Of a stretch of DNA of 6,928 nucleotides, positions 1-5,415 are shown piece by piece. The stretch covers positions 1,625 through 8,552 of the forward strand of contig PMXH01000456.1 of the NCBI GenBank assembly GCA_003165855.1. The letters run 5' to 3'. The notes beneath the pieces were generated by a model. The model was not told the origin of the DNA and did no database searches. It saw only the letters and a list, made by a program, of their open reading frames with translations. The translations under genes and the position numbers were made by a program. How positions within the stretch are numbered: position 1 is the stretch's first letter; each line of letters begins with the position of its first letter. Source of the DNA: Acidobacteriaceae bacterium (GTDB lineage Bacteria > Acidobacteriota > Terriglobia > Terriglobales > Acidobacteriaceae).

Positions 1-61
1 AACGCAGTCGAAGGATCCCTTGCACGACCACGCTGCCAGCAGCCTCGTCAGGCGTTTCCAT
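1..61 (-). CDS. Possible 5' end of a minus-strand gene, divergent from murA (partial)
   Basis: Read on the minus strand, an ATG at 61-59 opens a frame that stays open for 20 codons to the window edge. The peptide begins METPDEAAGSVV. A GAGG lies nine bases before the ATG, which is good Shine-Dalgarno spacing. The nearest upstream in-frame stop is a TAG near position 105, so the start lies between there and 61; a GTG 15 bases upstream of the ATG is an alternative. The frame is too short to identify, and 20 open codons can occur by chance, so the support is the ribosome site plus the divergent layout with murA. Confidence 0.35.
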   Translation of the reverse strand, partial: METPDEAAGSVVVQGILRLR

Positions 62-158
62 CGTCGTTTCCCTCACCCCACAAGGCCGTGCCCTCCCGAT
101 TACCTACCTCGTCCCAATTTCGTAGCTAAAATAGAGCCTTACTCAAGGACTCATCCCC

Positions 159-1457
159 ATGGACAAACTCATCATCCGCGGCGGCGAGCCGCTGCTCGGC
201 ACCGTCCACATCAGCGGCGCAAAAAATGCCGCGCTTCCCTGCATGGCCGCCGCCCTGCTCACCGACGAACCCGTCATCCTCGAAAACATTCCGCAAGTAC
301 GAGACATCCAAACCACCCGCAATCTTCTCGCCGCCATGGGAGCCGAGGTCGAACTCGGTTACGGACGCGCCCATCACCGCACCACCATCCACTGCAAAAA
401 TCTCGCCAGCCCCGAAGCTTCCTACGAACTGGTCAAGACCATGCGCGCCTCCACCCTCGTCCTCGGACCGCTCGTCGCCCGCTGTGGCCGCGCCCGCGTC
501 TCGCTCCCCGGCGGCTGCGCCATCGGCAGCCGTCCCATCGACCTTCACATCAAAGGACTCGAACAACTCGGCGCGAAAATTACACAAGATCACGGCTACG
601 TCGAAGCCACCGCCGATCGCCTGAAAGGCGCAGAAATCGTCTTCGACAAAATCACCGTCACTGGCACAGAAGACCTCCTCATGGCCGCCACTCTCGCCGA
701 AGGCGAAACTATCCTTCAGAACGCCGCCCGCGAACCCGAAGTCGCCGACCTCGCTGCCCTGCTTAACAAAATGGGAGCGAAAATCGAAGGCGCCGGCACC
801 GCCACCATCCGCATCAAAGGTGTGAGCAAACTAAAAGGTGCGAAGCACCGCGTCATCCCCGACCGCATCGAAGCCGGCACGTTCCTCATCGCCGGCGCCA
901 TGACCGGTGGCGATCTCAACATCGCCGGATGCGATCCCGCCCACCTCGGCGCGATCCTCGGCAAGCTCAAAGAAGTCGGCGTCAAAACCAAATCCACCGC
1001 CGATTCCGTCCGCGTCATGGGCGACAATCCCTTCATCGCCGCCGACATGAGCACCGAAGAATATCCCGGATTCCCCACCGACATGCAGGCTCAATTCATG
1101 GCCTTAGCCACGCAAGCCGAAGGCGCGTCCGTCATCACCGAAAACATTTTCGAGAACCGCTTCATGCACGCGCAGGAATTAGTCCGCATGGGCGCGAACA
1201 TTAAAATCGAAGGCCGCCGCGCCGTCGTCCGCGGCAAAACTCCACTCAGCGCCGCCGCCGTCCTCGCCAGCGACTTGCGCGCCAGCGCATCTCTAGTCCT
1301 CGCCGCCCTCGTCGCCGATGGCGAAACCATCATCGACCGCGTCTACCACATCGATCGCGGCTACGAAAACATCGAAGAAAAACTCCGCGCCGTCGGCGCC
1401 CAAATCAAACGCATCGGTGAAATGTTTCCTAAGAAAGCGGCTCCAGCGAGAGCTTAG
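159..1457 (+). CDS. murA: UDP-N-acetylglucosamine 1-carboxyvinyltransferase (MurA)
   Basis: MurA transfers the enolpyruvyl group of phosphoenolpyruvate to UDP-GlcNAc in the cytoplasm, the first committed step of peptidoglycan synthesis. The 432-residue product is full length for the EPSP-synthase-fold family. Visible landmarks are the substrate-binding K22-N23 in SGAKNAALP, and the catalytic loop [12 protein letters not shown] with Cys120, equivalent to E. coli Cys115. Further ones are the FPTDMQAQ motif with the catalytic Asp308, Arg334 in ENRFMH, Asp372-Arg374 in SDLRAS, and Arg400 in HIDRGYE. Cys rather than Asp at position 120 predicts fosfomycin sensitivity. The ATG is preceded by AAGGA at 145-149, nine bases away. 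A TAAAAT at 127-132 could be a -10 box, but no good -35 is seen. The gene appears monocistronic: the next plus-strand gene starts more than 160 bases later, beyond a hairpin pair. Confidence 0.98.
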   Translation: MDKLIIRGGEPLLGTVHISGAKNAALPCMAAALLTDEPVILENIPQVRDIQTTRNLLAAMGAEVELGYGRAHHRTTIHCKNLASPEASYELVKTMRASTLVLGPLVARCGRARVSLPGGCAIGSRPIDLHIKGLEQLGAKITQDHGYVEATADRLKGAEIVFDKITVTGTEDLLMAATLAEGETILQNAAREPEVADLAALLNKMGAKIEGAGTATIRIKGVSKLKGAKHRVIPDRIEAGTFLIAGAMTGGDLNIAGCDPAHLGAILGKLKEVGVKTKSTADSVRVMGDNPFIAADMSTEEYPGFPTDMQAQFMALATQAEGASVITENIFENRFMHAQELVRMGANIKIEGRRAVVRGKTPLSAAAVLASDLRASASLVLAALVADGETIIDRVYHIDRGYENIEEKLRAVGAQIKRIGEMFPKKAAPARA

Positions 1458-1500
1458 AAGGTGGGCAAGGTGACACGCCGGGATATATCGAATCGGGAAG

Positions 1501-1553
1501 GGCACGGCTTCAGCCGTGCCATCCAAGTCCAATAAGGACGCGGGCTTTAGCCC
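1501..1553. repeat. REP-like palindromic intergenic element (two hairpins)
   Basis: An 8-bp perfect stem (GGCACGGC at 1501-1508, loop TTCA, GCCGTGCC at 1513-1520) is followed 21 bases later by a second palindrome, GGGC-TTTA-GCCC (1542-1553). A further CCC-TGA-GGG lies just after it. There is no T-tract, so this is not a standard intrinsic terminator, though it could slow or stop transcription leaving murA. From memory, hairpins of this wording recur between genes in Acidobacteriota; I could not check this. No second copy is present in the window. Confidence 0.6.
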
Positions 1554-1619
1554 CTGAGGGCTTTGGCGACAGCGCATCAGAAAATGGCTTCTGGTATCCT
1601 GCCAAGATTGAAGAAAATA

Positions 1620-2063
1620 ATGCCAAGCGAAACCACCAATGAGGCAACGCGACGCGAATGGCGGAAGCTAGGTTTTTTCTACGACAGAGACGATTCCGCC
1701 AAAGAGTGGAAGATTGTCGGTTCTCGTGAAGGGCTGCGGACCTTCGCGCACATTATCCGGCGATACGCATCGAACCCGGAAAACAACGTTCTCTCCGGAC
1801 ACGACCACTACGGCCCTTACATGTATTTGGAAATCGGAACCTGGAGCGAATCACAGATTACGAATCACTGGATAGCCGGCCCTGTGGATAACCTACTCAA
1901 GTTGTCATCAACAGTAGAACAGCTTATCGCCGCCGCCAGCGTTGGGGACAGGCTTCCTTTGAGAGTTGCTTTTGCTCAAGCCTCGCCTTACGATCTTGTG
2001 CTCGAGATGCGTGACGATACATTCGATCCCCCGAGTGCCGACTCCAATTGCTCGCAGCCGTAG
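1620..2063 (+). CDS. Small conserved-looking protein of unknown function
   Basis: I do not recognise this 147-residue soluble protein. It has no signal peptide or membrane segment. The N-terminal half carries EWRKLGFFYDRDD (residues 13-25), and a distinctive HDHYGPYMYLEI follows at 61-72. The clustered His, Asp and Tyr there look like the most constrained part. An amphipathic, probably helical stretch (about 88-106) comes next, and the tail is short and polar. The start is uncertain. The frame is open upstream to a TTG at 1563 and an ATG at 1584, both without a ribosome site; the ATG at 1620 has only a weak purine-rich GAAGAA in front. Codon use is visibly more mixed and A/T-richer than in murA or the cupin genes, which suggests weaker constraint or later arrival. 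It ends 10 bp from the convergent stop of the DUF985 gene. The motif resembles small proteins seen in several proteobacteria, but I cannot name a family. Confidence 0.65.
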   Translation: MPSETTNEATRREWRKLGFFYDRDDSAKEWKIVGSREGLRTFAHIIRRYASNPENNVLSGHDHYGPYMYLEIGTWSESQITNHWIAGPVDNLLKLSSTVEQLIAAASVGDRLPLRVAFAQASPYDLVLEMRDDTFDPPSADSNCSQP

Positions 2064-2073
2064 CCAGGTCCAC

Positions 2074-2580
2074 TTACTCCCGCGTCAACTCCTCAATCAC
2101 TCCCCAATGCTGCGGATACTCCCTTACCAACTCCTCCCTCTTCGCCATCTCAAAATCCTCAAAATCAAACCCCGGAGCCACCGTGCACCCCACCAGCGCA
2201 AACCCGCGCCCATCCCGCACTCGCGACCCAAACCAGCATCCCGCCTTCACCACCGCCTGCAACACCTCGCCCGCCTCCGGATCGCTCCCTAACAAAATCT
2301 CCGAATACCGTCCATCCTCCTCAATCACATGCACCACCAGCGCCGACCCCACATAAAAATGCCACACCTCATCCGACCGCAACCGATGAAACGCCGAGAA
2401 CTCTTCTCCTTGCAGTAAGAAATAAATCGCCGTCGACACCGCCCGCATCCCCGTAAACCCATCCGGCAAACTCTCCTTCGCCAAAATCAAATCCGCGCGA
2501 TAAGTCTGCCGATAATGCCCACCCTCCGGATGCGCCGCCAGCCCCAGCTTCTCAATCCAATACGCCGCTTCTCTGGTCAT
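2074..2580 (-). CDS. Cupin_5 / DUF985 family protein
   Basis: This 168-residue protein matches the DUF985 (Cupin_5) family of single-domain beta-barrel proteins in length and motif order. HPEGGHYRQTYR (17-28) is the family's N-terminal signature. Next come AIYFLL (51-56) and the cupin-type FHRLRSDEVWHFY (64-76), with His65 and His74 as likely pocket residues, then GCTVAPGFDFEDFE (131-144). Family members are cytosolic. Their reaction is not established, though the fold suits binding of a small, possibly sugar-related, ligand. The ATG is preceded on the minus strand by AAGGGGAG, a strong ribosome site. The gene is divergent from the TTG-start gene at 2676 across 95 bp. In that gap, ATCGTG (2593-2598) and CACGAT (2609-2614) form a 6-bp inverted repeat with a 10-bp spacer, a weak operator candidate. 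Confidence 0.95.
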   Translation of the reverse strand: MTREAAYWIEKLGLAAHPEGGHYRQTYRADLILAKESLPDGFTGMRAVSTAIYFLLQGEEFSAFHRLRSDEVWHFYVGSALVVHVIEEDGRYSEILLGSDPEAGEVLQAVVKAGCWFGSRVRDGRGFALVGCTVAPGFDFEDFEMAKREELVREYPQHWGVIEELTRE

Positions 2581-2662
2581 CCACTCCCCTTCATCGTGTC
2601 CTGCCTATCACGATCACATTTTTCCATGAAACGTTCCTGATCCTCCCGCCACTATTCCGGTT

Positions 2663-2667
2663 AGGAG
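2663..2667 (+). promoter_or_regulatory. Ribosome binding site supporting a TTG start
   Basis: AGGAG sits eight bases before the TTG at 2676. No ATG or GTG in this frame has comparable spacing, so this site decides the start of the downstream gene. Confidence 0.7.
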
Positions 2668-2675
2668 AAAGTCCC

Positions 2676-3029
2676 TTGTCGATCCCTGAAGTCTATCTGG
2701 CCCGCAATCTCGACGCTGCCTGCATCATCGCTCTCTGGATATCCAGCTATCATGCCGATCCCAAACCGCAACCCGTCACCGCCGAAGCCGTTGCCGCGTT
2801 GACCCAATACCTGCGCGGAGCCCAGTATTCATCATCCTCTTCGCCACTGGAAGAGCAGTTCGCCAGCCTCGGAATTCAAGTAGTCCGACGCAGCGAGCGC
2901 CCCATCGGCGCCCCGGCCGAAGCTTCCACGAACCAATCCATCGAGGACCCCGACCCCTACCGCGTTCGCGAGTACTGCTTCCGGGTTGGAGACATTACCA
3001 TTTCTGCCCGACTTCCAGCCTTTGCTTAG
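2676..3029 (+). CDS. Hypothetical protein, TTG start
   Basis: I do not recognise this 117-residue protein. The N-terminal 50 residues look helical, with a moderately hydrophobic stretch at about 13-22 that is too short for a membrane span. A run of five serines (52-56) probably marks a linker. The C-terminal part, from about 95 (YRVREYCFRVGDITISARL), alternates hydrophobic and polar residues as beta strands do. A proline/acid-rich segment (about 76-95) separates them. No catalytic motif is evident. Translation evidently starts at a TTG, supported by a well-placed AGGAG. Codon use resembles that of its neighbours. It is divergent from the DUF985 cupin and is followed by a long non-coding stretch, so it is probably its own transcription unit. 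Confidence 0.65.
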   Translation: MSIPEVYLARNLDAACIIALWISSYHADPKPQPVTAEAVAALTQYLRGAQYSSSSSPLEEQFASLGIQVVRRSERPIGAPAEASTNQSIEDPDPYRVREYCFRVGDITISARLPAFA

Positions 3030-3061
3030 CGGCCAACCGCCGCCTGAAACGCCGCTAAGCT

Positions 3062-3125
3062 CCCACCTCTCAGGTTCGCCCACCTCTCGCGGGAAGCCCA
3101 CCCTTGCACCCTCTGCAAGGGTGGG
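3062..3125. repeat. Tandem CCCACC units ending in a perfect 12-bp stem-loop
   Basis: CCCACCTCTC occurs at 3062-3071 and again at 3079-3088, 17 bases on. A third CCCACC, 18 bases further, opens a hairpin with stem CCCACCCTTGCA (3097-3108), five-base loop CCCTC, and TGCAAGGGTGGG (3114-3125). The stem is perfect over 12 bp. It lies 67 bases past the stop of the upstream gene and could act as its terminator, but no T-run follows. An interspersed REP-type repeat is the other reading. Confidence 0.6.
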
Positions 3126-3408
3126 GATTCATAAACCCGCCGCGCGAAAATCACGCACAGAATGATGATTCACTCCATCCCATCATCCCACTGCCTCCGC
3201 GCCGTTCCTCAGCCCACCACTTGACTCCCCGTGTTATCCTTTTTCCCGTACCTCGCGGGCCCCGCGCGGCGTCTTTTTCCGGACTCCGCCACCTACAATG
3301 AGGCGGCCCTACCTGCGTTCCCTTTCCTCGCAAGGATAAAGACAGCAGATGGAGGAGTTGCGAGCACATCCGATGTGTGCGTGCACTCTTCATTTCGCGT
3401 ACGCCCAC

Positions 3409-3441
3409 CGGTTCAATCTGAACAACGCTCAATCTGAACCG
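3409..3441. promoter_or_regulatory. Short direct and inverted repeats before the VOC gene (possible operator)
   Basis: TCAATCTGAAC is present twice, at 3413-3423 and 3429-3439, a 16-base period. The ends also form the inverted pair CGGTTCA (3409-3415) and TGAACCG (3435-3441). The cluster ends 46 bases before the VOC start codon, where a regulator or an mRNA leader structure could act. Repeat spacing is longer than one helical turn, so an mRNA stem is as plausible as a protein site. Confidence 0.3.
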
Positions 3442-3475
3442 TATTCAACCTGGATCACGAATGAATCCAAATATC

Positions 3476-3481
3476 GAGGAG
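3476..3481 (+). promoter_or_regulatory. Ribosome binding site fixing the VOC start
   Basis: GAGGAG lies six bases before the ATG at 3488. An in-frame ATG at 3461 has no such site and would place GAGGAG inside the coding region, so 3488 is preferred. Confidence 0.75.
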
Positions 3482-3487
3482 ACTAAA

Positions 3488-3883
3488 ATGAAATTCAACA
3501 AGCTCACGCCCAACCTTGTCGTCCACAACGTCGAAGCCAGTCTCAACTTCTACCGCTCCGTGCTCGGCTTTCAGCCCGGCTTCACCGTCCCCGATCAACC
3601 TCCCTACGTCTTCGGCTCCGTCACCTCCGGTGCCGTCGAGATTTTCTTCAACGACCACAAAGCCGTCGCCGAAGACTATCCCGCACTCGGTGCCAAGCCC
3701 ATCGGCGGCAGCCTCACCTTGTTTATCGAAGTCGAAGGCATCGCAGAAGTCCTCGCCGCCGTCCAAAAAAACGGAGCGAAGATCACCATGCCCCTCAAAG
3801 ACCAGTTCTACGGCATGCGCGAATTCGCCTTCGAAGCTCCCGAAGGCTGGATCGTCACCATCGCCGAAAGAATAAAACAGTAA
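3488..3883 (+). CDS. VOC-fold (glyoxalase/bleomycin-resistance-like) protein
   Basis: The 131-residue product has the paired beta-alpha-beta architecture of the vicinal-oxygen-chelate superfamily. The first module runs from NLVVHNVEASLNFYRSVLGF (9-28) to about residue 55. The second runs from LTLFIEVEGIAEVL (76-89) through MREFAFEAPEGW (110-121) to TIAE (124-127). Length is right for a single-subunit protein that dimerises. The usual metal-binding His at the start of strand 1 is replaced (Asn9 or a neighbour), although a Glu is present near the last strand (Glu127). Classical metal-dependent glyoxalase or dioxygenase activity is therefore doubtful; it is closer to the PhnB/bleomycin-binding-like branch. 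The substrate cannot be read from the sequence. It converges on the cupin gene at 3956-4318 across a hairpin. Confidence 0.92.
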   Translation: MKFNKLTPNLVVHNVEASLNFYRSVLGFQPGFTVPDQPPYVFGSVTSGAVEIFFNDHKAVAEDYPALGAKPIGGSLTLFIEVEGIAEVLAAVQKNGAKITMPLKDQFYGMREFAFEAPEGWIVTIAERIKQ

Positions 3884-3898
3884 TCTTCGATCACACCA

Positions 3899-3940
3899 GG
3901 CACTGGGGACACTGCGGCCTCCGCCGTGAACCCCCGTGCC
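3899..3940. repeat. 42-nt imperfect hairpin between convergent genes (terminator- or REP-like)
   Basis: GGCACTGGGG (3899-3908) pairs with CCCCCGTGCC (3931-3940), with one T/C mismatch. Inside it, CACTGCGG (3910-3917) pairs with CCGCCGTG (3921-3928), also with one T/C mismatch at the equivalent place, around a CCT loop. Together about 16 pairs form one long rod. It starts 15 bases after the VOC stop and ends 15 bases before the convergent cupin stop, so it is centrally placed to separate the two transcripts. It lacks a T-tract on either strand. A small palindrome CCAC-T-GTGG (3940-3948) abuts it. Confidence 0.6.
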
Positions 3941-3955
3941 CACTGTGGTTCAGCA

Positions 3956-4318
3956 CTACTTCTTCGCCTGAGCGTACTCATTCGCGCCCATGAAGTGCAG
4001 CGACACATAAGGCTCCTCGCCCACCACCCAACTATCATGCCCCGGCGCAATATAGAAAACATCGCCCGCCTTCATCTCGATCACGAGTCCATCATCCATC
4101 GCCGCAGTCGCCCGCCCCGAGACCACCATGCCCACATGCTCCACCCTGCAACTCTTCGCCCCCGCCGCATCCCCCACGTGCACCGACCACTTCCAACCCG
4201 GCTGATACGTCGCGCGTCCAATCGTCATCCCGCCCACATGAATCACCTCGAACTTTCCCTTTTCAAAAGTCCGTAACTCATCCGGATCCTCAAACCGCTT
4301 CAGAATCACGTCATCCAT
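3956..4318 (-). CDS. Small single-domain cupin protein
   Basis: This 120-residue protein is a compact RmlC-like cupin. PGWKWSVHV (40-48) and CRVEHVGMVVSGRATAAMDDG (starting at Cys57) cover the first cupin region, with His47 and His61 as candidate metal ligands. GDVFYIAPGHDSWVVGEEP (85-103) is the second motif, with Pro92, Gly93 and His94. The wording SGR...MDDG...GD...PPGHD-W-VGDEP is characteristic of a widespread family of uncharacterised cupins. The substrate is unknown; it is cytosolic, having no signal sequence. The ATG is preceded on the minus strand by GGGAGG, six bases away. An AT-rich patch about 40 bases upstream is a plausible promoter. It is unrelated in sequence to the DUF985 cupin upstream, so the two are not a duplication. 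Confidence 0.93.
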   Translation of the reverse strand: MDDVILKRFEDPDELRTFEKGKFEVIHVGGMTIGRATYQPGWKWSVHVGDAAGAKSCRVEHVGMVVSGRATAAMDDGLVIEMKAGDVFYIAPGHDSWVVGEEPYVSLHFMGANEYAQAKK

Positions 4319-4355
4319 GACTTCCCTCCCTGATCAGTCAACAGCATCCATCTCG

Positions 4356-4364
4356 ATCATAATA
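4356..4364 (-). promoter_or_regulatory. Possible -10 region of the small cupin gene
   Basis: On the minus strand this AT-rich patch offers overlapping TATTAT and TATGAT boxes, 38-46 bases before the cupin start. No clear -35 hexamer is found at 16-18 bp. It is the only strongly AT-rich spot in the 173-bp gap, hence the call. Confidence 0.25.
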
Positions 4365-4437
4365 AAATTCATGTCCTTATCTGGATCGTCTAACCCGCGA
4401 ATAAAACTCCGGCCGCGACGCCCCGCGCGGCAGACGC

Positions 4438-4464
4438 AAAAAAGCCCGGCATCTCTGCCAGGCT
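4438..4464 (-). terminator. Rho-independent terminator of the secreted-protein gene
   Basis: Read on the minus strand, GCCTGGCA, loop GAGA, TGCCGGGC (8 pairs including one T-G) is followed directly by seven Ts. It begins 27 bases after the stop of the minus-strand gene at 4492-5055 and insulates the cupin gene downstream on the same strand. It is the only textbook intrinsic terminator in the window. Confidence 0.87.
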
Positions 4465-4491
4465 TCTAAGATTCCAGCGCGCCACTCCGCG

Positions 4492-5055
4492 CTATTTTCT
4501 CGTGAACGGTTCGCTCTTCGCGGCCACCCGCTCCACATCTTCATTTGTATACGTTCGCACCGCGTGCTTCCCCCGCTTCGCCGCCGCGGACGCCTCCACC
4601 GCGCTGGCGCTCTGTTCCACTCCCACGTAATACGTCCAGTTCGTGCGCTCTTCTCTTTCGGGCCCGCGCTCGCCCCGCTCGCCGCGCATCCCCATCATTT
4701 CCGGATGCATTCCCTCCGCACGCCCTGCCTCCGCATGCGGCAACCACACCGCCCGTCCCACCGCCGGACTTCCTCCCCCCGAATACCACACCACCTCGGT
4801 GTGTACCGCGTCCGTGTTCACGGAATTCATCGACATCGTCGCATTCCGCGCTCCCGCCTGCAGTCCGCCCGTCGCGTTGCTCGCTCCCACCGGCGACGAC
4901 GAAACCGTCTCAAACCCCACGCTCGGCGTAGTCAACAGCGGCACATACGGCCCGCATCCATACGGACAATACCCCGCCACGCCTCGCCCGCCGTCCTGTC
5001 CAAACGCCAGCGCCGAGAACACCACCACCGCCAACCCAACCACAAATCCACGCAT
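4492..5055 (-). CDS. Small exported protein of unknown function
   Basis: The 187-residue product begins with a clear Sec signal peptide: MRGF, then a hydrophobic core (residues 4-17), with probable cleavage after AFG at 19. The mature protein opens with a Gly/Cys/Tyr-rich segment, GYCPYGCGPY (28-37), whose two cysteines (30, 34) could form a disulfide. A Ser/Gly/Asn-rich stretch follows to about 100. Next is a Met/Gly/Glu/Arg low-complexity segment (about 116-137, GERGERGPEREER), then TNWTYYVGVEQ (138-148) and a charged tail with YTNEDVERV (169-177). I recognise the style as acidobacterial but no named family. The start at 5055 is chosen over an ATG 69 bases upstream because GGAGG sits six bases before it and the signal peptide begins there. 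A strong terminator follows. It is divergent from the GloVer-repeat gene, so both may be exported under shared control. Confidence 0.8.
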   Translation of the reverse strand: MRGFVVGLAVVVFSALAFGQDGGRGVAGYCPYGCGPYVPLLTTPSVGFETVSSSPVGASNATGGLQAGARNATMSMNSVNTDAVHTEVVWYSGGGSPAVGRAVWLPHAEAGRAEGMHPEMMGMRGERGERGPEREERTNWTYYVGVEQSASAVEASAAAKRGKHAVRTYTNEDVERVAAKSEPFTRK

Positions 5056-5061
5056 AACCCA

Positions 5062-5066
5062 CCTCC
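5062..5066 (-). promoter_or_regulatory. Ribosome binding site fixing the exported-protein start
   Basis: GGAGG on the minus strand lies six bases before the ATG at 5055. The longer in-frame ATG at 5124 would bury the signal peptide behind 23 extra residues. Confidence 0.75.
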
Positions 5067-5403
5067 GGGGAAACCTATCCACACCGCTCGGAGCAGGTCG
5101 CGTGCCAGCCCTCAATGCAACCATTCCGCCCCATTCACCGCCTTTTCAGCCTCTTCCGCACTCGCCGCCCATCGCCCACTTTCCCCGATGCGCAAGAACC
5201 TGCCTACAAACCGCAGAAAACTGTCTTCTCAAGTTATGCAGCAGAATTACCAACGCCTATGCAGTGAGGTCGCATGTGCAACTGTTCGCACGCAGCATGC
5301 GCCACCGTTCACCTTTTTTATCGACAATCCCAACCACCCTCGATCGCAATTAGTGCATAATGTACGCTCTCGTTTTCCGGACCAGCGAGTCCTTGTCGAT
5401 CAC

Positions 5404-5409
5404 AGGGGG
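5404..5409 (+). promoter_or_regulatory. Ribosome binding site fixing the GloVer-repeat protein start
   Basis: AGGGGG is six bases before the ATG at 5416. The frame is open for about 850 bases further upstream, so this site and the signal peptide define the real start. Confidence 0.7.
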
Positions 5410-5415
5410 TTCTTG

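Larger units (their letters stand above)
3030..3487. other. Non-coding region between the TTG-start gene and the VOC gene
   Basis: No convincing gene lies in these 458 bp; open frames here are short and lack ribosome sites. The left part has CCCACC-starting units at 3062, 3079 and 3097, the last forming a long stem. A small GC hairpin, CGCGG-GCC-CCGCG (3254-3266), precedes TCTTTTT (3272-3278). A TTGACT at 3221-3226 and a TACAAT at 3294-3299 look like isolated -35 and -10 boxes, but they are not correctly spaced with each other. If the TACAAT is used, the VOC mRNA would have a leader of about 180 bases. The right end carries the short repeats listed separately. Confidence 0.5.
5056..5415. other. 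Divergent intergenic region between the two exported-protein genes
   Basis: These 360 bp hold no supported gene but must contain both promoters. A CATAAT at 5356-5361, preceded by TG and 54 bases before the GloVer start, is the best -10 candidate on the plus strand; its -35 position is poor. TATGCAG occurs twice, at 5235-5241 and 5258-5264. CGCATG (5271-5276) and CATGCG (5296-5301) form an inverted repeat. These could be regulator sites but are short. No minus-strand promoter stands out. Long open frames here continue antisense from the 4492-5055 gene and are not coding. Confidence 0.5.

Noticed and set aside
20..766. Plus-strand frame overlapping murA with a 248-residue Arg/His/Pro-rich translation
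   Set aside because: It is an out-of-frame shadow of the GC-rich murA gene; the composition is not protein-like.
1501..3125. CRISPR-like array from the short repeated units
   Set aside because: Only two or three short units with 17-18 base periods, no uniform repeat-spacer pattern and no cas genes.
3221..3299. TTGACT (3221) and TACAAT (3294) as one promoter
   Set aside because: They are 67 bases apart, far outside the 16-18 bp spacing of a sigma-70-type promoter.
3151..3432. Minus-strand 93-codon open frame in the gap before the VOC gene
   Set aside because: The translation is low-complexity and Arg/Gly/Ser-rich, the start lacks a ribosome site, and the frame crosses the repeat cluster and hairpins.
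3488..3883. VOC protein as a fosfomycin-resistance (FosA/FosB-type) enzyme, given murA in the same window
   Set aside because: The metal-ligand pattern and motifs of Fos enzymes are absent, and the gene is 2 kb from murA with unrelated genes between.
2074..4318. The two cupin genes as a tandem duplication
   Set aside because: They differ in length, motifs and family (DUF985 versus a small two-motif cupin), with no alignable sequence.
4564..5415. Long plus-strand open frame joined to the front of the GloVer-repeat protein
   Set aside because: It runs antisense to the exported-protein gene, gives an Arg/His/Pro/Ser-rich translation typical of a shadow frame, and the true start at 5416 has a ribosome site and signal peptide.
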